Shown one piece after another: positions 1 to 6,192 of a DNA stretch of 6,207 bases. Position numbers and translations under genes: made by a program. The notes beneath the pieces are model-generated. The model searched no databases. It saw only the letters and a program-made list of their open reading frames with translations, and was not told where the DNA came from. This stretch comes from Acidobacteria bacterium UBA6911 (GTDB lineage: Bacteria > Acidobacteriota > UBA6911): positions 1 through 6,207 of the forward strand of contig DKBB01000059.1 in NCBI GenBank assembly GCA_002451015.1. The letters run 5' to 3'. Positions within the stretch are counted from its first letter, which is position 1; every line of letters starts with the position of its first letter.

Positions 1-693
1 TACAGGTCTTTGGTGCTGCGTCATGCAAAAGGCGAACCCCTGCAATACCTGACCGGAGAAAGGGAATTCTTCGGGCTTGATTTCCATGTAAATCCTGCGG
101 TCCTGATACCGCGTCCGGAGACTGAATTATTGGTAGAGACTGCGCTCGGGATCATACGGAAAAGGCTTGACTGCAGGATGAAGTTTTTAGATGTCGGGAC
201 AGGATCCGGCTGCATAGCGGTCTCGATAGCGCATGAAATCCCCGCATCCACTGGCTGGGCGACGGACATTTCGGAGCCGGCCCTCGGAGTCGCGAGAAGA
301 AATGCCCTGCGGCACCAGGTTTCGGGACGCATTCAGTTCGTCCGGGCGGATCTTCTCGACTGTTTTTCCCGGGGATGGGTGTTTGACATGATTCTGAGCA
401 ATCCCCCGTATGTCCCGCTTGAAGAGTATGATACCCTGCCCTCCGGTGTCAGGGACCACGAACCGAAGCGGGCTTTGTTCGGTGGACGGGACGGGCTGGA
501 CTTTTATCGACGGTTGGTGCCTGCGGCAAAGGAGAGGCTTAAGCCCGGAGGATACGTTTTAGTCGAGGCAGGGGCCGGGCAGGCGGATCGTATCGGCCGG
601 CTGATTGAAGAGGCAGGGCTGGTATTGCTGGAGATTCTCAACGACCTGCAGGGGATTCCCCGATGCATCCTAGCCCAAACACGCAGAGATTAA
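1..693 (+). CDS. prmC: Peptide chain release factor N5-glutamine methyltransferase PrmC (HemK), 5' end cut off by the window
   Basis: This enzyme uses S-adenosylmethionine to methylate the glutamine of the GGQ motif in release factors RF1 and RF2 in the cytoplasm, which makes translation termination efficient. The sequence shows the class I methyltransferase SAM-binding loop DVGTGSG (bases 190-210), the catalytic NPPY motif that binds the glutamine amide (bases 400-411), and the conserved linker with GEPLQYLTG and IPRPETELLVE near the start. The frame is open to base 1. Compared with family proteins of about 280 residues, some 60 residues of the N-terminal helical release-factor-binding domain lie outside the window, so the TTG at base 10 is not the real start. 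Its TAA is 7 bases before the first possible murA start codon, so the two are probably one transcript. In many bacteria prfA precedes prmC; that would lie upstream and is not visible here. The identification is firm. Confidence 0.96.
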   Translation, partial: YRSLVLRHAKGEPLQYLTGEREFFGLDFHVNPAVLIPRPETELLVETALGIIRKRLDCRMKFLDVGTGSGCIAVSIAHEIPASTGWATDISEPALGVARRNALRHQVSGRIQFVRADLLDCFSRGWVFDMILSNPPYVPLEEYDTLPSGVRDHEPKRALFGGRDGLDFYRRLVPAAKERLKPGGYVLVEAGAGQADRIGRLIEEAGLVLLEILNDLQGIPRCILAQTRRD

Positions 694-703
694 TGGAGAA
701 GTG

Positions 704-1957
704 ATGGATAAAATTCGAGTGGTCGGGGGACGGCCTTTATCCGGATGTGTAAGAATCAGCGGTGCGAAGAACGCTGCTTTGCCGGCAATGGCGGCCTCGC
801 TGCTGACTCCGGACCGGATTGAACTGGAGAATGTTCCTTATGTGAGGGACATACTGACCACCCGGAATCTTCTGCGGGAAATGGGCGCTGACGTTGAAGT
901 TCTCGAAAACGGAACTGCAGTGCTGCAATCCTACCAAATCCACTCCCGGGAAGCGCGGTATGAGCTGGTGAAAACCATGCGGGCTTCTATCCTGGTTCTT
1001 GGACCGCTCCTGGGCAGGTTCAAGAAGGCGCGGGTCTCCCTGCCGGGAGGATGTGCCATTGGGGCGCGTCCGGTAAATCTTCATCTTATGGGACTTGAAA
1101 AGATGGGGGCGACATGCAATATCGTACACGGGTATGTGGAAGCCTCCGTTAAACGGCTTCGCGGCGCCCATATTCAGATGGAAACGGTGACCGTTACCGG
1201 TACCGAAAACATGATGATGGCTGCGACCCTGGCCGAGGGTGAAACGATCCTCGAGAACGCGGCCTGTGAGCCCGAAGTGAGTGATCTGGCGGATATGCTT
1301 CGGAGTATGGGCGCACGGATAGAGGGGGATGGCGGGCGAACCATCCGGATCCAGGGAGTTGAAAAGCTTCATGGATGCCGGCACAGGATAATTCCGGACC
1401 GTATTGAAGCCGGAACATTTGCGATTGCGGCGGCGATCACCCGCGGGGATGTCGAGATTGAAAGCTGCAACCCGAAGCATCTTACTTCTGTACTGGAACA
1501 GTTAAACGGTACGGGAGTGAAAATAGATGCAGGTAAGGACCGATTCCGCGTCCGATGCGACGGGCCGATCGTATCGAAGAATGTCACTACATTTCCGTAT
1601 CCGGAATTCCCGACTGATATGCAGGCTCAGTACATGGCCTTGATGACGCAGGGGGACGGCGACTCGATAATTACGGAAACGATATTTGAAAACAGGTTTA
1701 TGCACGCCCTGGAAATGATTCGAATGGGTGCGGATATCACGGTAGAAGGCAGGAAGGCGGTAGTCAAAGGAAACGGTCCGTTGAGTGGCGCTCGGGTTCT
1801 GGCGTCGGATCTGCGCGCCAGCGCTTCCCTGGTTCTGGCTGCCCTGGTTGCCAGGGGAGAAACATGGATCGACCGGGTATATCACCTGGACCGCGGATAC
1901 CATCGGATAGAAGAGAAGCTGGCCCGGTTGGGGGCGGATATCGAGCGGATTCGTTAA
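704..1957 (+). CDS. murA: UDP-N-acetylglucosamine 1-carboxyvinyltransferase MurA
   Basis: MurA transfers the enolpyruvyl group of phosphoenolpyruvate to UDP-GlcNAc in the cytoplasm, the first committed step of peptidoglycan synthesis and the target of fosfomycin. The 417-residue product has the normal full length. Visible key residues are Lys22-Asn23 in SGAKNAALP, the active-site loop [11 protein letters not shown] with its catalytic cysteine at residue 117, Asp305 in FPTDMQAQ, Arg371 in [10 protein letters not shown], and Arg397 in HLDRGY. The Cys (not Asp) in the loop predicts a fosfomycin-sensitive enzyme; that is inference from the family. Two start codons are adjacent, GTG at 701 and ATG at 704. 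The GGAG at 695-698 lies 5 bases before the ATG but only 2 before the GTG, so the ATG is preferred. The gene follows prmC by 10 bases and is probably co-transcribed with it. No truncation or odd residue was seen. Confidence 0.98.
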   Translation: MDKIRVVGGRPLSGCVRISGAKNAALPAMAASLLTPDRIELENVPYVRDILTTRNLLREMGADVEVLENGTAVLQSYQIHSREARYELVKTMRASILVLGPLLGRFKKARVSLPGGCAIGARPVNLHLMGLEKMGATCNIVHGYVEASVKRLRGAHIQMETVTVTGTENMMMAATLAEGETILENAACEPEVSDLADMLRSMGARIEGDGGRTIRIQGVEKLHGCRHRIIPDRIEAGTFAIAAAITRGDVEIESCNPKHLTSVLEQLNGTGVKIDAGKDRFRVRCDGPIVSKNVTTFPYPEFPTDMQAQYMALMTQGDGDSIITETIFENRFMHALEMIRMGADITVEGRKAVVKGNGPLSGARVLASDLRASASLVLAALVARGETWIDRVYHLDRGYHRIEEKLARLGADIERIR

Positions 1958-1959
1958 AC

Positions 1960-1982
1960 ATCCGCTGTAAGTTACAGCGGAT
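1960..1982. promoter_or_regulatory. Perfect 11-bp inverted repeat between murA and the HIT gene
   Basis: ATCCGCTGTAA (1960-1970) and its exact reverse complement TTACAGCGGAT (1972-1982) flank a single G, starting 2 bases after the murA stop codon. As RNA this folds into a stem of 9-10 bp with a loop of 3-5 bases, followed by CGTTTTGATT, which holds only four consecutive T. It could be a weak or leaky rho-independent terminator, an mRNA-stabilising 3' hairpin for prmC-murA, or a protein-binding palindrome. The ribosome binding site of the HIT gene starts about 10 bases further on, so read-through seems likely. The repeat is seen directly; its role is inference. Confidence 0.6.
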
Positions 1983-2013
1983 CGTTTTGATTAAGGGAAA
2001 GGATTATCCTGGG

Positions 2014-2358
2014 ATGTTCGATTGTATTTTCTGCGGGATTGCAGCGCACAAGAAACCTGCCGCCATTATTTATGAAGACGAGCTCTGCGTTGTGTTTCGC
2101 GATATCAAACCGCAGGCCCCGATCCACCTGCTGGTAGTTCCGCGGAAGCACATCGCTTCCCTGAACGATGATTTGGAGGACGACCGGGAACTTCTCGGCC
2201 ATATGCTGTTGGTTGCGGGACGCACGGCAAAATCGCAGGGAATAGACGGTACGGGTTTCCGAACCGTAATCAACACGAATGCGGAAGCGGGACAGAGTGT
2301 TTTTCATCTGCACATTCATATACTGGGAGGCAGAAAGCTCGGATGGCCTCCCGGGTAA
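2014..2358 (+). CDS. HIT-family protein, HinT-like purine nucleoside phosphoramidase
   Basis: The product has 114 residues, the usual size for single-domain bacterial HinT-type proteins. These bind purine nucleotides and cleave AMP-linked phosphoramidates or related nucleotidyl conjugates in the cytoplasm. The signature histidine triad HLHIHILGG is at residues 98-106, with His98, His100 and His102; His102 is expected to be the nucleophile. The N-terminus has a CIFC pair (Cys4, Cys7), which together with histidines binds zinc in part of this family. The conserved strand DIKPQAPIHLLVVPRKHI and the family-typical C-terminal WPPG are present. The start is the ATG at 2014, because homology begins there (MFDCIFCGI) and the purine-rich AAGGGAAAGGA lies just upstream. 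The frame also stays open back into murA, but that part overlaps murA and is not family-like. The natural substrate cannot be told from sequence. The gene sits 56 bases after murA and may be read from the same transcript. Confidence 0.93.
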   Translation: MFDCIFCGIAAHKKPAAIIYEDELCVVFRDIKPQAPIHLLVVPRKHIASLNDDLEDDRELLGHMLLVAGRTAKSQGIDGTGFRTVINTNAEAGQSVFHLHIHILGGRKLGWPPG

Positions 2359-2434
2359 TGGGATTGAATGCTTTTTAAAACAGCCGTTTTGGTTGATCCG
2401 CAACTGGTGTCCTGCTGCAACTGCGGAATCATTT

Positions 2435-2441
2435 AAGGAGG
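2435..2441 (+). promoter_or_regulatory. Strong Shine-Dalgarno sequence for the DUF3467-like gene
   Basis: AAGGAGG is nearly the full complement of the 16S rRNA tail. It lies 5 bases before the ATG at 2447 and only 2 before the in-frame ATG at 2444, so it favours the second ATG. It is the best ribosome binding site in the window, suggesting efficient translation of the small protein that follows. Confidence 0.8.
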
Positions 2442-2446
2442 AAATG

Positions 2447-2755
2447 ATGGAAAAAGAAGAACGCCCCGTCCAGATTATTGCGGATCATACCCAGACTTCT
2501 TCCAGAATATATGCCAATTATGTCCAGGTCAGTGTTTCCCCCATTGATTGTACACTCACCTTTTGCGATGTTATCGGCCCGCAGAGTGAAGAGGAAGCGT
2601 TGAAGATGCAGAAGACCGGCACATTGCCCGCCCCGGTAAAGGCTGTCATCGCCATTCCCACCCAGATTGTCGACGGGTTGATACAGGCGCTCCAGGCGCA
2701 ACGGAACAAGCAGTCCGGAAGCGGCAAACCTTCGAGCGGCACAACGGTGCAGTAG
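2447..2755 (+). CDS. Small DUF3467-like protein of unknown function
   Basis: The product is about 102 residues, probably cytoplasmic, with no signal peptide or membrane segment. The middle resembles the DUF3467 family: YANYVQVSVSPIDCTLTFCD (residues 22-41) matches the family pattern YAN-hydrophobic-VxxSP followed by an aromatic/hydrophobic strand ending in D. KAVIAIPTQIVDGLIQALQ (residues 65-83) matches the second block, where an alternating strand leads into a helix. The last 15 or so residues are Ser/Gly/Lys-rich and probably disordered. The function of the family is not known to me. Two ATGs are adjacent (2444 and 2447); the second is chosen for its spacing from AAGGAGG. The frame is open upstream to 2279, but that part overlaps the HIT gene and lacks family similarity. 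The gene is the last one before the terminator at 2939. The family assignment rests on pattern recognition by eye. Confidence 0.75.
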   Translation: MEKEERPVQIIADHTQTSSRIYANYVQVSVSPIDCTLTFCDVIGPQSEEEALKMQKTGTLPAPVKAVIAIPTQIVDGLIQALQAQRNKQSGSGKPSSGTTVQ

Positions 2756-2938
2756 TATCATATTGAGGACATTGGCGTTCCGGTGCGGATTTAACAATTG
2801 GGATGTCCATGAGGTCTTCTCCGTGGCGACGAATTTGGAGAAAGCTCCTTGACTACAGTCCTTACTATTCGTGACTCACAATGCCATATCCCTACAAAAC
2901 AACTTGAGACATACGGGTTGGCGTATTGCCGGCTGTTC
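2756..2938. other. Intergenic stretch without a recognisable gene
   Basis: This is about 180 bases between the DUF3467-like stop codon and the terminator stem. No frame with a plausible ribosome binding site and start was found. A weak 6-bp inverted repeat (TTCTCC at 2817-2822, GGAGAA at 2837-2842) is the only structure seen. It is probably a long 3' untranslated region, though a small RNA ending at the strong terminator cannot be excluded. Confidence 0.5.
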
Positions 2939-2989
2939 CTGTGGGCGGGTTTCAGGAACGATCCCTGAAACCCGCGCCCACAGTTTTTT
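2939..2989 (+). terminator. Strong rho-independent terminator of the prmC-murA-HIT-DUF3467 block
   Basis: The left arm CTGTGGGCGGGTTTCAGG (2939-2956) pairs with the right arm CCTGAAACCCGCGCCCACAG (2964-2983) around a 7-base loop. All 18 left-arm bases pair; the right arm has a 2-base bulge. TTTTTT follows directly (2984-2989), so it terminates + strand transcripts. The convergent long gene on the - strand ends 12 bases past the T run. Read from that side, the hairpin lacks a clean T run, so any termination in that direction would be weaker. Confidence 0.93.
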
Positions 2990-3001
2990 CAAAGGAGAGA
3001 G

Positions 3002-5827
3002 CTATTCAATTTCTTGTTGAGGCAGAGAAGACAGGGCAGACCTGTTATTAGTTCCGAACAACGCGTAGGTTGCTACCGGCAGGTTGGACGATAGGATAAC
3101 ATGCCCTCCCATCTGGCTGGCACTCTGAAGAGCGCCGAAGTATTCGGACAGGGAACGGCACAACTGCTGGCCGGCAGGAACAGAAATCCTCGATGTATCT
3201 ACTAGAATTCCTCCATCGTTGTATAATTTCAGCATAACGGTAGCGTCTGTACTTCCGGGATTGACAATCGCTATTTCGGTGAAATACAGGTCGTCGGAAG
3301 CTATATGGTGAAACACCACATTCTCATATAGGTTGGACGCCAGTGGTAGGGTGGCGATGAAAGACTGGTTCTTGGATCCGCGATACGATGCATTGCCGAC
3401 AATTCGGATTCCGTCGCTTACAATCTCGACATACCCGTCAATCTCCGGCGACGATGCGCCTTGGTTCCCTTTGCCGGGTTTACCGGGCTGGTTGTTGCCA
3501 GGGCGATCATTCCCACTACTGGAAACATCAGCCGTCAGGGCTTCAGCATAGGCCGGGTCCAGGAAGAAATCCAGGCTGTCTATCGTCAGCTTTCCGGATG
3601 CATAAACCTGGATATCTCTTGTAGCGCCGATCTGCACGCCATCGTTGCCCACAAGCCGGATCTGGGCGTTGCCCGCCGTGGAATCCAGGTTGACGATTGT
3701 GAGAGCCGTCAGAGAGTTCTTGTTGTTAATATAATTGGGTACAAACGCTTTGGTCGAAGCTGTGGATAGTTCCTGACCATATCCAATTGAAATATCTCCC
3801 GTTCCTTCCTGCATCATCTGAAAAGGTACAATGCCGTTGTCGGCGGATATCCGAATGTAATCCTTGGGTTGTGGCGTAATTTGGGGGAATATGTCGGTAT
3901 ACAGATCGGCGATCAAGGCCGAATGGCCTGCAATCGTATAAGTAACAGAACTCCTGACATCCCCGTTTTCCTTTACAAGATCTATTGTCAGACCGCAGGT
4001 CTCAGGATTCCGGTTTATCAGGTTCAGTCTCGTTCTGCCTTCCGATTCGATGTCTGTGAAGACAAAATCCTTCAACGGTTCCGATACGAGATGGACGGCA
4101 TCCACCAGCCGCCTCTGTTCGTCGAACATCATGAAAAAACCGTGGAGTTGATCCGTCGTACTGTCCAGTTCGATCCACCCGTTTGGATGGATATTAGTCA
4201 AACTATCCCCGAATATTTCCACATCGACGATTGCAATCTGCTCACCGGGATTAAGGCTGCGAACCGTCGGGTTTGTTATGGTCGTGCCTGATATTATATT
4301 TCCTTCTTCATCGAATGCGGTGAAATGCACCGTTGCAGGAATGGAATCCATGTTCATGATTGCCATGCCGCTATATAACTCGTTGTTCCGCGAGACGAGC
4401 CCCTCGCCAAACATTGGCATTATCAGAGTTGAGGCATTTTTCATTGAAGCGAAAGAATAGTCTTCCGATTTGGCCAGGTTTCCTGATAGATCCCTGGAGA
4501 AAACCCTGAAGTGATAGTCGGTGCCGGATGTCAGCCCGTCGAGTGTCTGAACATGAGAAGTTGTCAGGGAAGAGTTAAGGGTTGTGACGTTGCCGTACTC
4601 GACAGTCGGTCCGTACTCTATCTGAGTATCGGAAGCCTCATCCGTGGTCCAGGTTATGGTCGCTTCCGTAAGGGTCTGTCCTGATACGATTACTGAGCTG
4701 ATCTTAGGCGCAGTGGTATCAGGTAGTGTTTCGAAAGTGTAATTACCTGAAACGGAAAGATTACCGTCAGCGTCTCTGGACCTGACTCGATAATGATACA
4801 GTGTATCGATGGCCAATCCGTTCAATATTTGTGTATGTGAAGATTGCATCGAAGTGTCGAGTGCCGTTGTGTTGCCATATCCTGTCGTTGGACCGTACTC
4901 TACCTGGCTTGTAGATGCCTCGTTTGTCGTCCAGTTTATCTTTGCTCCGTCTGTTGTGATTTCAGAAGCGGACACCGAGCTGATTTCCGGCGGTGTCGTA
5001 TCAGCGGGAGTGGAAGTCGTGAAGGTGTAATCGGTTGATGCCGCCAGGTTTCCCTCTTCATCCATGGATAATACCCGATAATGATATAACGTTTCTCCGA
5101 CCAGACCGTTCAGTGGCTGGATGTGGGATGTCTGCATGGCGGTATTGAGGTTTGTCATACTGCCATAGGCTGTAGTGGTGCCGTACTCCACCCGGCTTGT
5201 GGACGCTTCGTTCGTTGTCCAGCTTATGATTGCCCCGTTTTCTGTGATGCCCGTAGCGGTAAGCGAACTTATTACGGGTGGAGTAGTGTCGGACGGAGGA
5301 AGGACGGTGACGCTGCCTGAGGTGTATGATAAGGCTACATAATTTGCCTCTGGATCGGCAGCGACTAAATTCTCAAAAGTGATGGGTATGTCTCCTACGG
5401 GTGCTTGAGCTGCAATTTGCAATTGAAGGCTGCAGAGGCTGCCGGATCCGATGAAATTATTGTTGGCATTGAAGATCAGTATTCGTAATCCATTGGTTAT
5501 AACGTTCGAATAAATGAATTTGCCTGCTTCAAGGGTAGCATTTCCCGGTGTTCCAGAGATGAAAGAAAGTGATGCAGGAAACTTCAAATCAAATTGCAGT
5601 GAGCTGATTCCCGTTGCCCCGGGATTAAATCCTAAGGAAAGAGTGACATTGGATCCTTGGAGCCCTGAAACGGAACTTGCGGAGATATTCGGTGTTTGTG
5701 CTAATGCATGATTGGCCAGGATTGAAACGAAAATGAAAGCGGCTATTAGATGAGCCATTCTCTTTAGCTGATTGGAAATAGCTCTTTCCCTTTTAACAGG
5801 GATTGTCTTTTTATTTTTGATAACCAT
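3002..5827 (-). CDS. Large exported protein: cohesin-like domain, three FN3 domains, four C-terminal beta-rich repeats
   Basis: The product has about 941 residues. Residues 1-43 are a Sec signal peptide: a long basic n-region (KNKK, VKRER, LKR), the hydrophobic stretch AHLIAAFIFVSILA, and a probable cut at ALA|Q. Residues 47-176 resemble a cohesin domain, with a VTLSLGF strand, LQFDLKFPASLSF, and the closing SGSVTVLP. Residues 180-461 are three tandem FN3 domains. Residues 465-941 are four diverged repeats of about 105-145 residues that I cannot assign to a named family. No catalytic motif, dockerin, LPXTG, PEP-CTERM or terminal membrane helix is seen, so an adhesive or scaffolding role at the cell surface or outside is likeliest. 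The start is the ATG at 5827, because GGGAG lies 6 bases upstream. The ATG at 5833 sits directly against that site, and the farther TTG at 5878 has no support. The gene is convergent with the block before it and stands alone in the window. Confidence 0.9.
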   Translation of the reverse strand: MVIKNKKTIPVKRERAISNQLKRMAHLIAAFIFVSILANHALAQTPNISASSVSGLQGSNVTLSLGFNPGATGISSLQFDLKFPASLSFISGTPGNATLEAGKFIYSNVITNGLRILIFNANNNFIGSGSLCSLQLQIAAQAPVGDIPITFENLVAADPEANYVALSYTSGSVTVLPPSDTTPPVISSLTATGITENGAIISWTTNEASTSRVEYGTTTAYGSMTNLNTAMQTSHIQPLNGLVGETLYHYRVLSMDEEGNLAASTDYTFTTSTPADTTPPEISSVSASEITTDGAKINWTTNEASTSQVEYGPTTGYGNTTALDTSMQSSHTQILNGLAIDTLYHYRVRSRDADGNLSVSGNYTFETLPDTTAPKISSVIVSGQTLTEATITWTTDEASDTQIEYGPTVEYGNVTTLNSSLTTSHVQTLDGLTSGTDYHFRVFSRDLSGNLAKSEDYSFASMKNASTLIMPMFGEGLVSRNNELYSGMAIMNMDSIPATVHFTAFDEEGNIISGTTITNPTVRSLNPGEQIAIVDVEIFGDSLTNIHPNGWIELDSTTDQLHGFFMMFDEQRRLVDAVHLVSEPLKDFVFTDIESEGRTRLNLINRNPETCGLTIDLVKENGDVRSSVTYTIAGHSALIADLYTDIFPQITPQPKDYIRISADNGIVPFQMMQEGTGDISIGYGQELSTASTKAFVPNYINNKNSLTALTIVNLDSTAGNAQIRLVGNDGVQIGATRDIQVYASGKLTIDSLDFFLDPAYAEALTADVSSSGNDRPGNNQPGKPGKGNQGASSPEIDGYVEIVSDGIRIVGNASYRGSKNQSFIATLPLASNLYENVVFHHIASDDLYFTEIAIVNPGSTDATVMLKLYNDGGILVDTSRISVPAGQQLCRSLSEYFGALQSASQMGGHVILSSNLPVATYALFGTNNRSALSSLPQQEIE
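3005..4435 (-). repeat. Four diverged C-terminal repeats of an unrecognised beta-rich domain
   Basis: Approximate units are 4073-4435, 3761-4072, 3329-3760 and 3005-3328. Each opens with an aliphatic strand (LIMPMF, FVFTDI, AFVPNY, VVFHHI) followed after 10-15 residues by a strand of type AIMNMDS, LINRNPE, TIVNLDS or AIVNPGS. Then come an alternating strand with a D-G turn, a PGEQ/AGHS/ASGK/PAGQ turn, and in units 1, 3 and 4 an F-containing helix (EIFG, DFFLD, EYFG). The units close with a strand such as GWIELDS, YIRISAD, YVEIVSD or HVILSS, then an aromatic strand. The pattern recalls immunoglobulin-like surface repeats in many bacterial exported proteins. The family name is not known to me, and unit borders are judged by eye. 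Confidence 0.6.
3446..3523 (-). other. Gly/Asn/Pro/Lys-rich linker inside the third C-terminal repeat
   Basis: The stretch encodes a low-complexity segment of about 26 residues containing RPGNNQPGKPGKGNQG. It sits between two conserved strands of the third repeat and has no counterpart in the other three. It is probably a flexible exposed loop or hinge. Confidence 0.75.
4445..5290 (-). repeat. Three tandem fibronectin type III domain repeats, unit about 95 codons
   Basis: The units lie at 5012-5290, 4724-5005 and 4445-4720. Each begins DTTPP or DTTAP, has ISS, then W-TT-EAS and EYG, the SH-Q-L-GL turn and a YH-RV-S-D-GNL strand, and ends in a Y-F strand. Counted by eye, units 1 and 2 share about 60 of 92 residues; unit 3 is more diverged. 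The DNA is clearly related but not identical, so this is an old duplication rather than a recent expansion. Such FN3 units usually act as spacers or sugar- and protein-binding modules in extracellular proteins. Confidence 0.88.
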
Positions 5828-5833
5828 AGCCAT

Positions 5834-5838
5834 CTCCC
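5834..5838 (-). promoter_or_regulatory. Ribosome binding site that decides the start of the long exported protein
   Basis: On the - strand GGGAG is followed by ATGGCT and then ATG, giving a 6-base spacing to the ATG at 5827. The ATG at 5833 abuts the site without spacing and is unlikely to be used. Confidence 0.7.
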
Positions 5839-5849
5839 GATGCTTAAAA

Positions 5850-5864
5850 AATATTTCAAATATT
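5850..5864. promoter_or_regulatory. AT-rich 15-base palindrome just upstream of the exported protein gene
   Basis: AATATTT and its reverse complement AAATATT flank a central C, about 12 bases upstream of the GGGAG site. A further AAATATTT lies at 5885-5892. The position suits a regulator site or a weak 5' UTR hairpin. AT-rich palindromes also arise by chance in such sequence. No convincing -35/-10 pair could be picked out. Confidence 0.35.
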
Positions 5865-6092
5865 CTAATCAGGCACAATGTAGGAAATATTTTTATGTTA
5901 CAGTCTTTTTAATTCATAATAATGACCACTTTTTTCAGAAGCCTAATCCCATGAAAATTGCCGCAGCAATAGCAATGTCTGCGCGTAGTAACTGGTAATA
6001 GTGTGTGATGCTCGCTTTCCATTTCGATCCAAAGTATGTTTGTTTATTCTCTTCTTACAGGTACGAGTATCGGGTAAATCAGATTTAAATAC

Positions 6093-6108
6093 AGTGATTG
6101 GAATCACT
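6093..6108. promoter_or_regulatory. Inverted repeat AGTGATT-GG-AATCACT
   Basis: Two exact 7-base arms are separated by 2 bases, which is the shape of a small operator or a short hairpin. It lies about 265 bases upstream of the - strand gene and could equally serve a gene beyond the window. The role is unknown. Confidence 0.35.
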
Positions 6109-6149
6109 CATCTGCAGGAATTCCTTTTTAACATTATTAATGAAAATCT

Positions 6150-6192
6150 GGACACCCACTATTTCGTTTGAGGGTGGAAACAAGGACACCCA
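6150..6192. repeat. Direct repeat GGACACCCA, two copies 34 bases apart
   Basis: Copies lie at 6150-6158 and 6184-6192, followed by CTA and TTA. A GAGGGTGG between them can pair with the CACCC of the first copy. ATTAAT and ATCTG also recur around both copies. This looks like the edge of a repetitive or mobile element continuing past the window, but no transposase is visible here. Confidence 0.4.

Noticed and set aside
701..703. GTG as start of murA
   Set aside because: It lies only 2 bases from the GGAG motif, while the ATG at 704 has a 5-base spacing and places Lys22-Asn23 and Arg397 at the standard family positions.
737..1480. Long open frame on the - strand opposite murA
   Set aside because: It lies entirely antisense to the conserved murA; its translation is rich in His, Arg and Pro with no recognisable motif, as expected for a shadow frame.
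2377..2390. AAAAC-AGCC-GTTTT hairpin between the HIT and DUF3467-like genes
   Set aside because: A 5-bp AT-rich stem without a T tail is too weak to call a terminator.
2395..2430. Imperfect inverted repeat GATCCGCA / TGCGGAATC ahead of the DUF3467-like gene
   Set aside because: It needs a bulge and an 18-to-20-base loop; it is close to what chance would give and no riboswitch pattern is visible.
2279..2446. Upstream extension of the DUF3467-like frame
   Set aside because: It overlaps the HIT gene in another frame and does not resemble the family; AAGGAGG at 2435 fixes the start near 2447.
2991..3090. AAAGGAG ribosome-binding-like site after the terminator on the + strand
   Set aside because: It is followed only by a short TTG frame antisense to the end of the exported protein gene.
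3333..5711. Several + strand open frames of 60-140 codons opposite the exported protein
   Set aside because: They have no consistent ribosome binding sites or recognisable domains, and the - strand frame shows clear domain structure throughout.
5828..5878. Upstream extension of the long exported protein to a TTG at 5878
   Set aside because: It has no ribosome binding site and would add 17 residues ahead of an already long n-region, while GGGAG is correctly spaced for the ATG at 5827.
5951..5998. Tiny + strand frame MKIAAAIAMSARSNW resembling the start of a signal peptide
   Set aside because: It has only 15 codons, no ribosome binding site, and is antisense to the membrane-tail-like frame, which explains its Ala/Ile content.
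5943..6107. 54-codon - strand frame starting with GTG
   Set aside because: There is no ribosome binding site and no recognisable motif, and it overlaps the more protein-like frame at 5935-6054.
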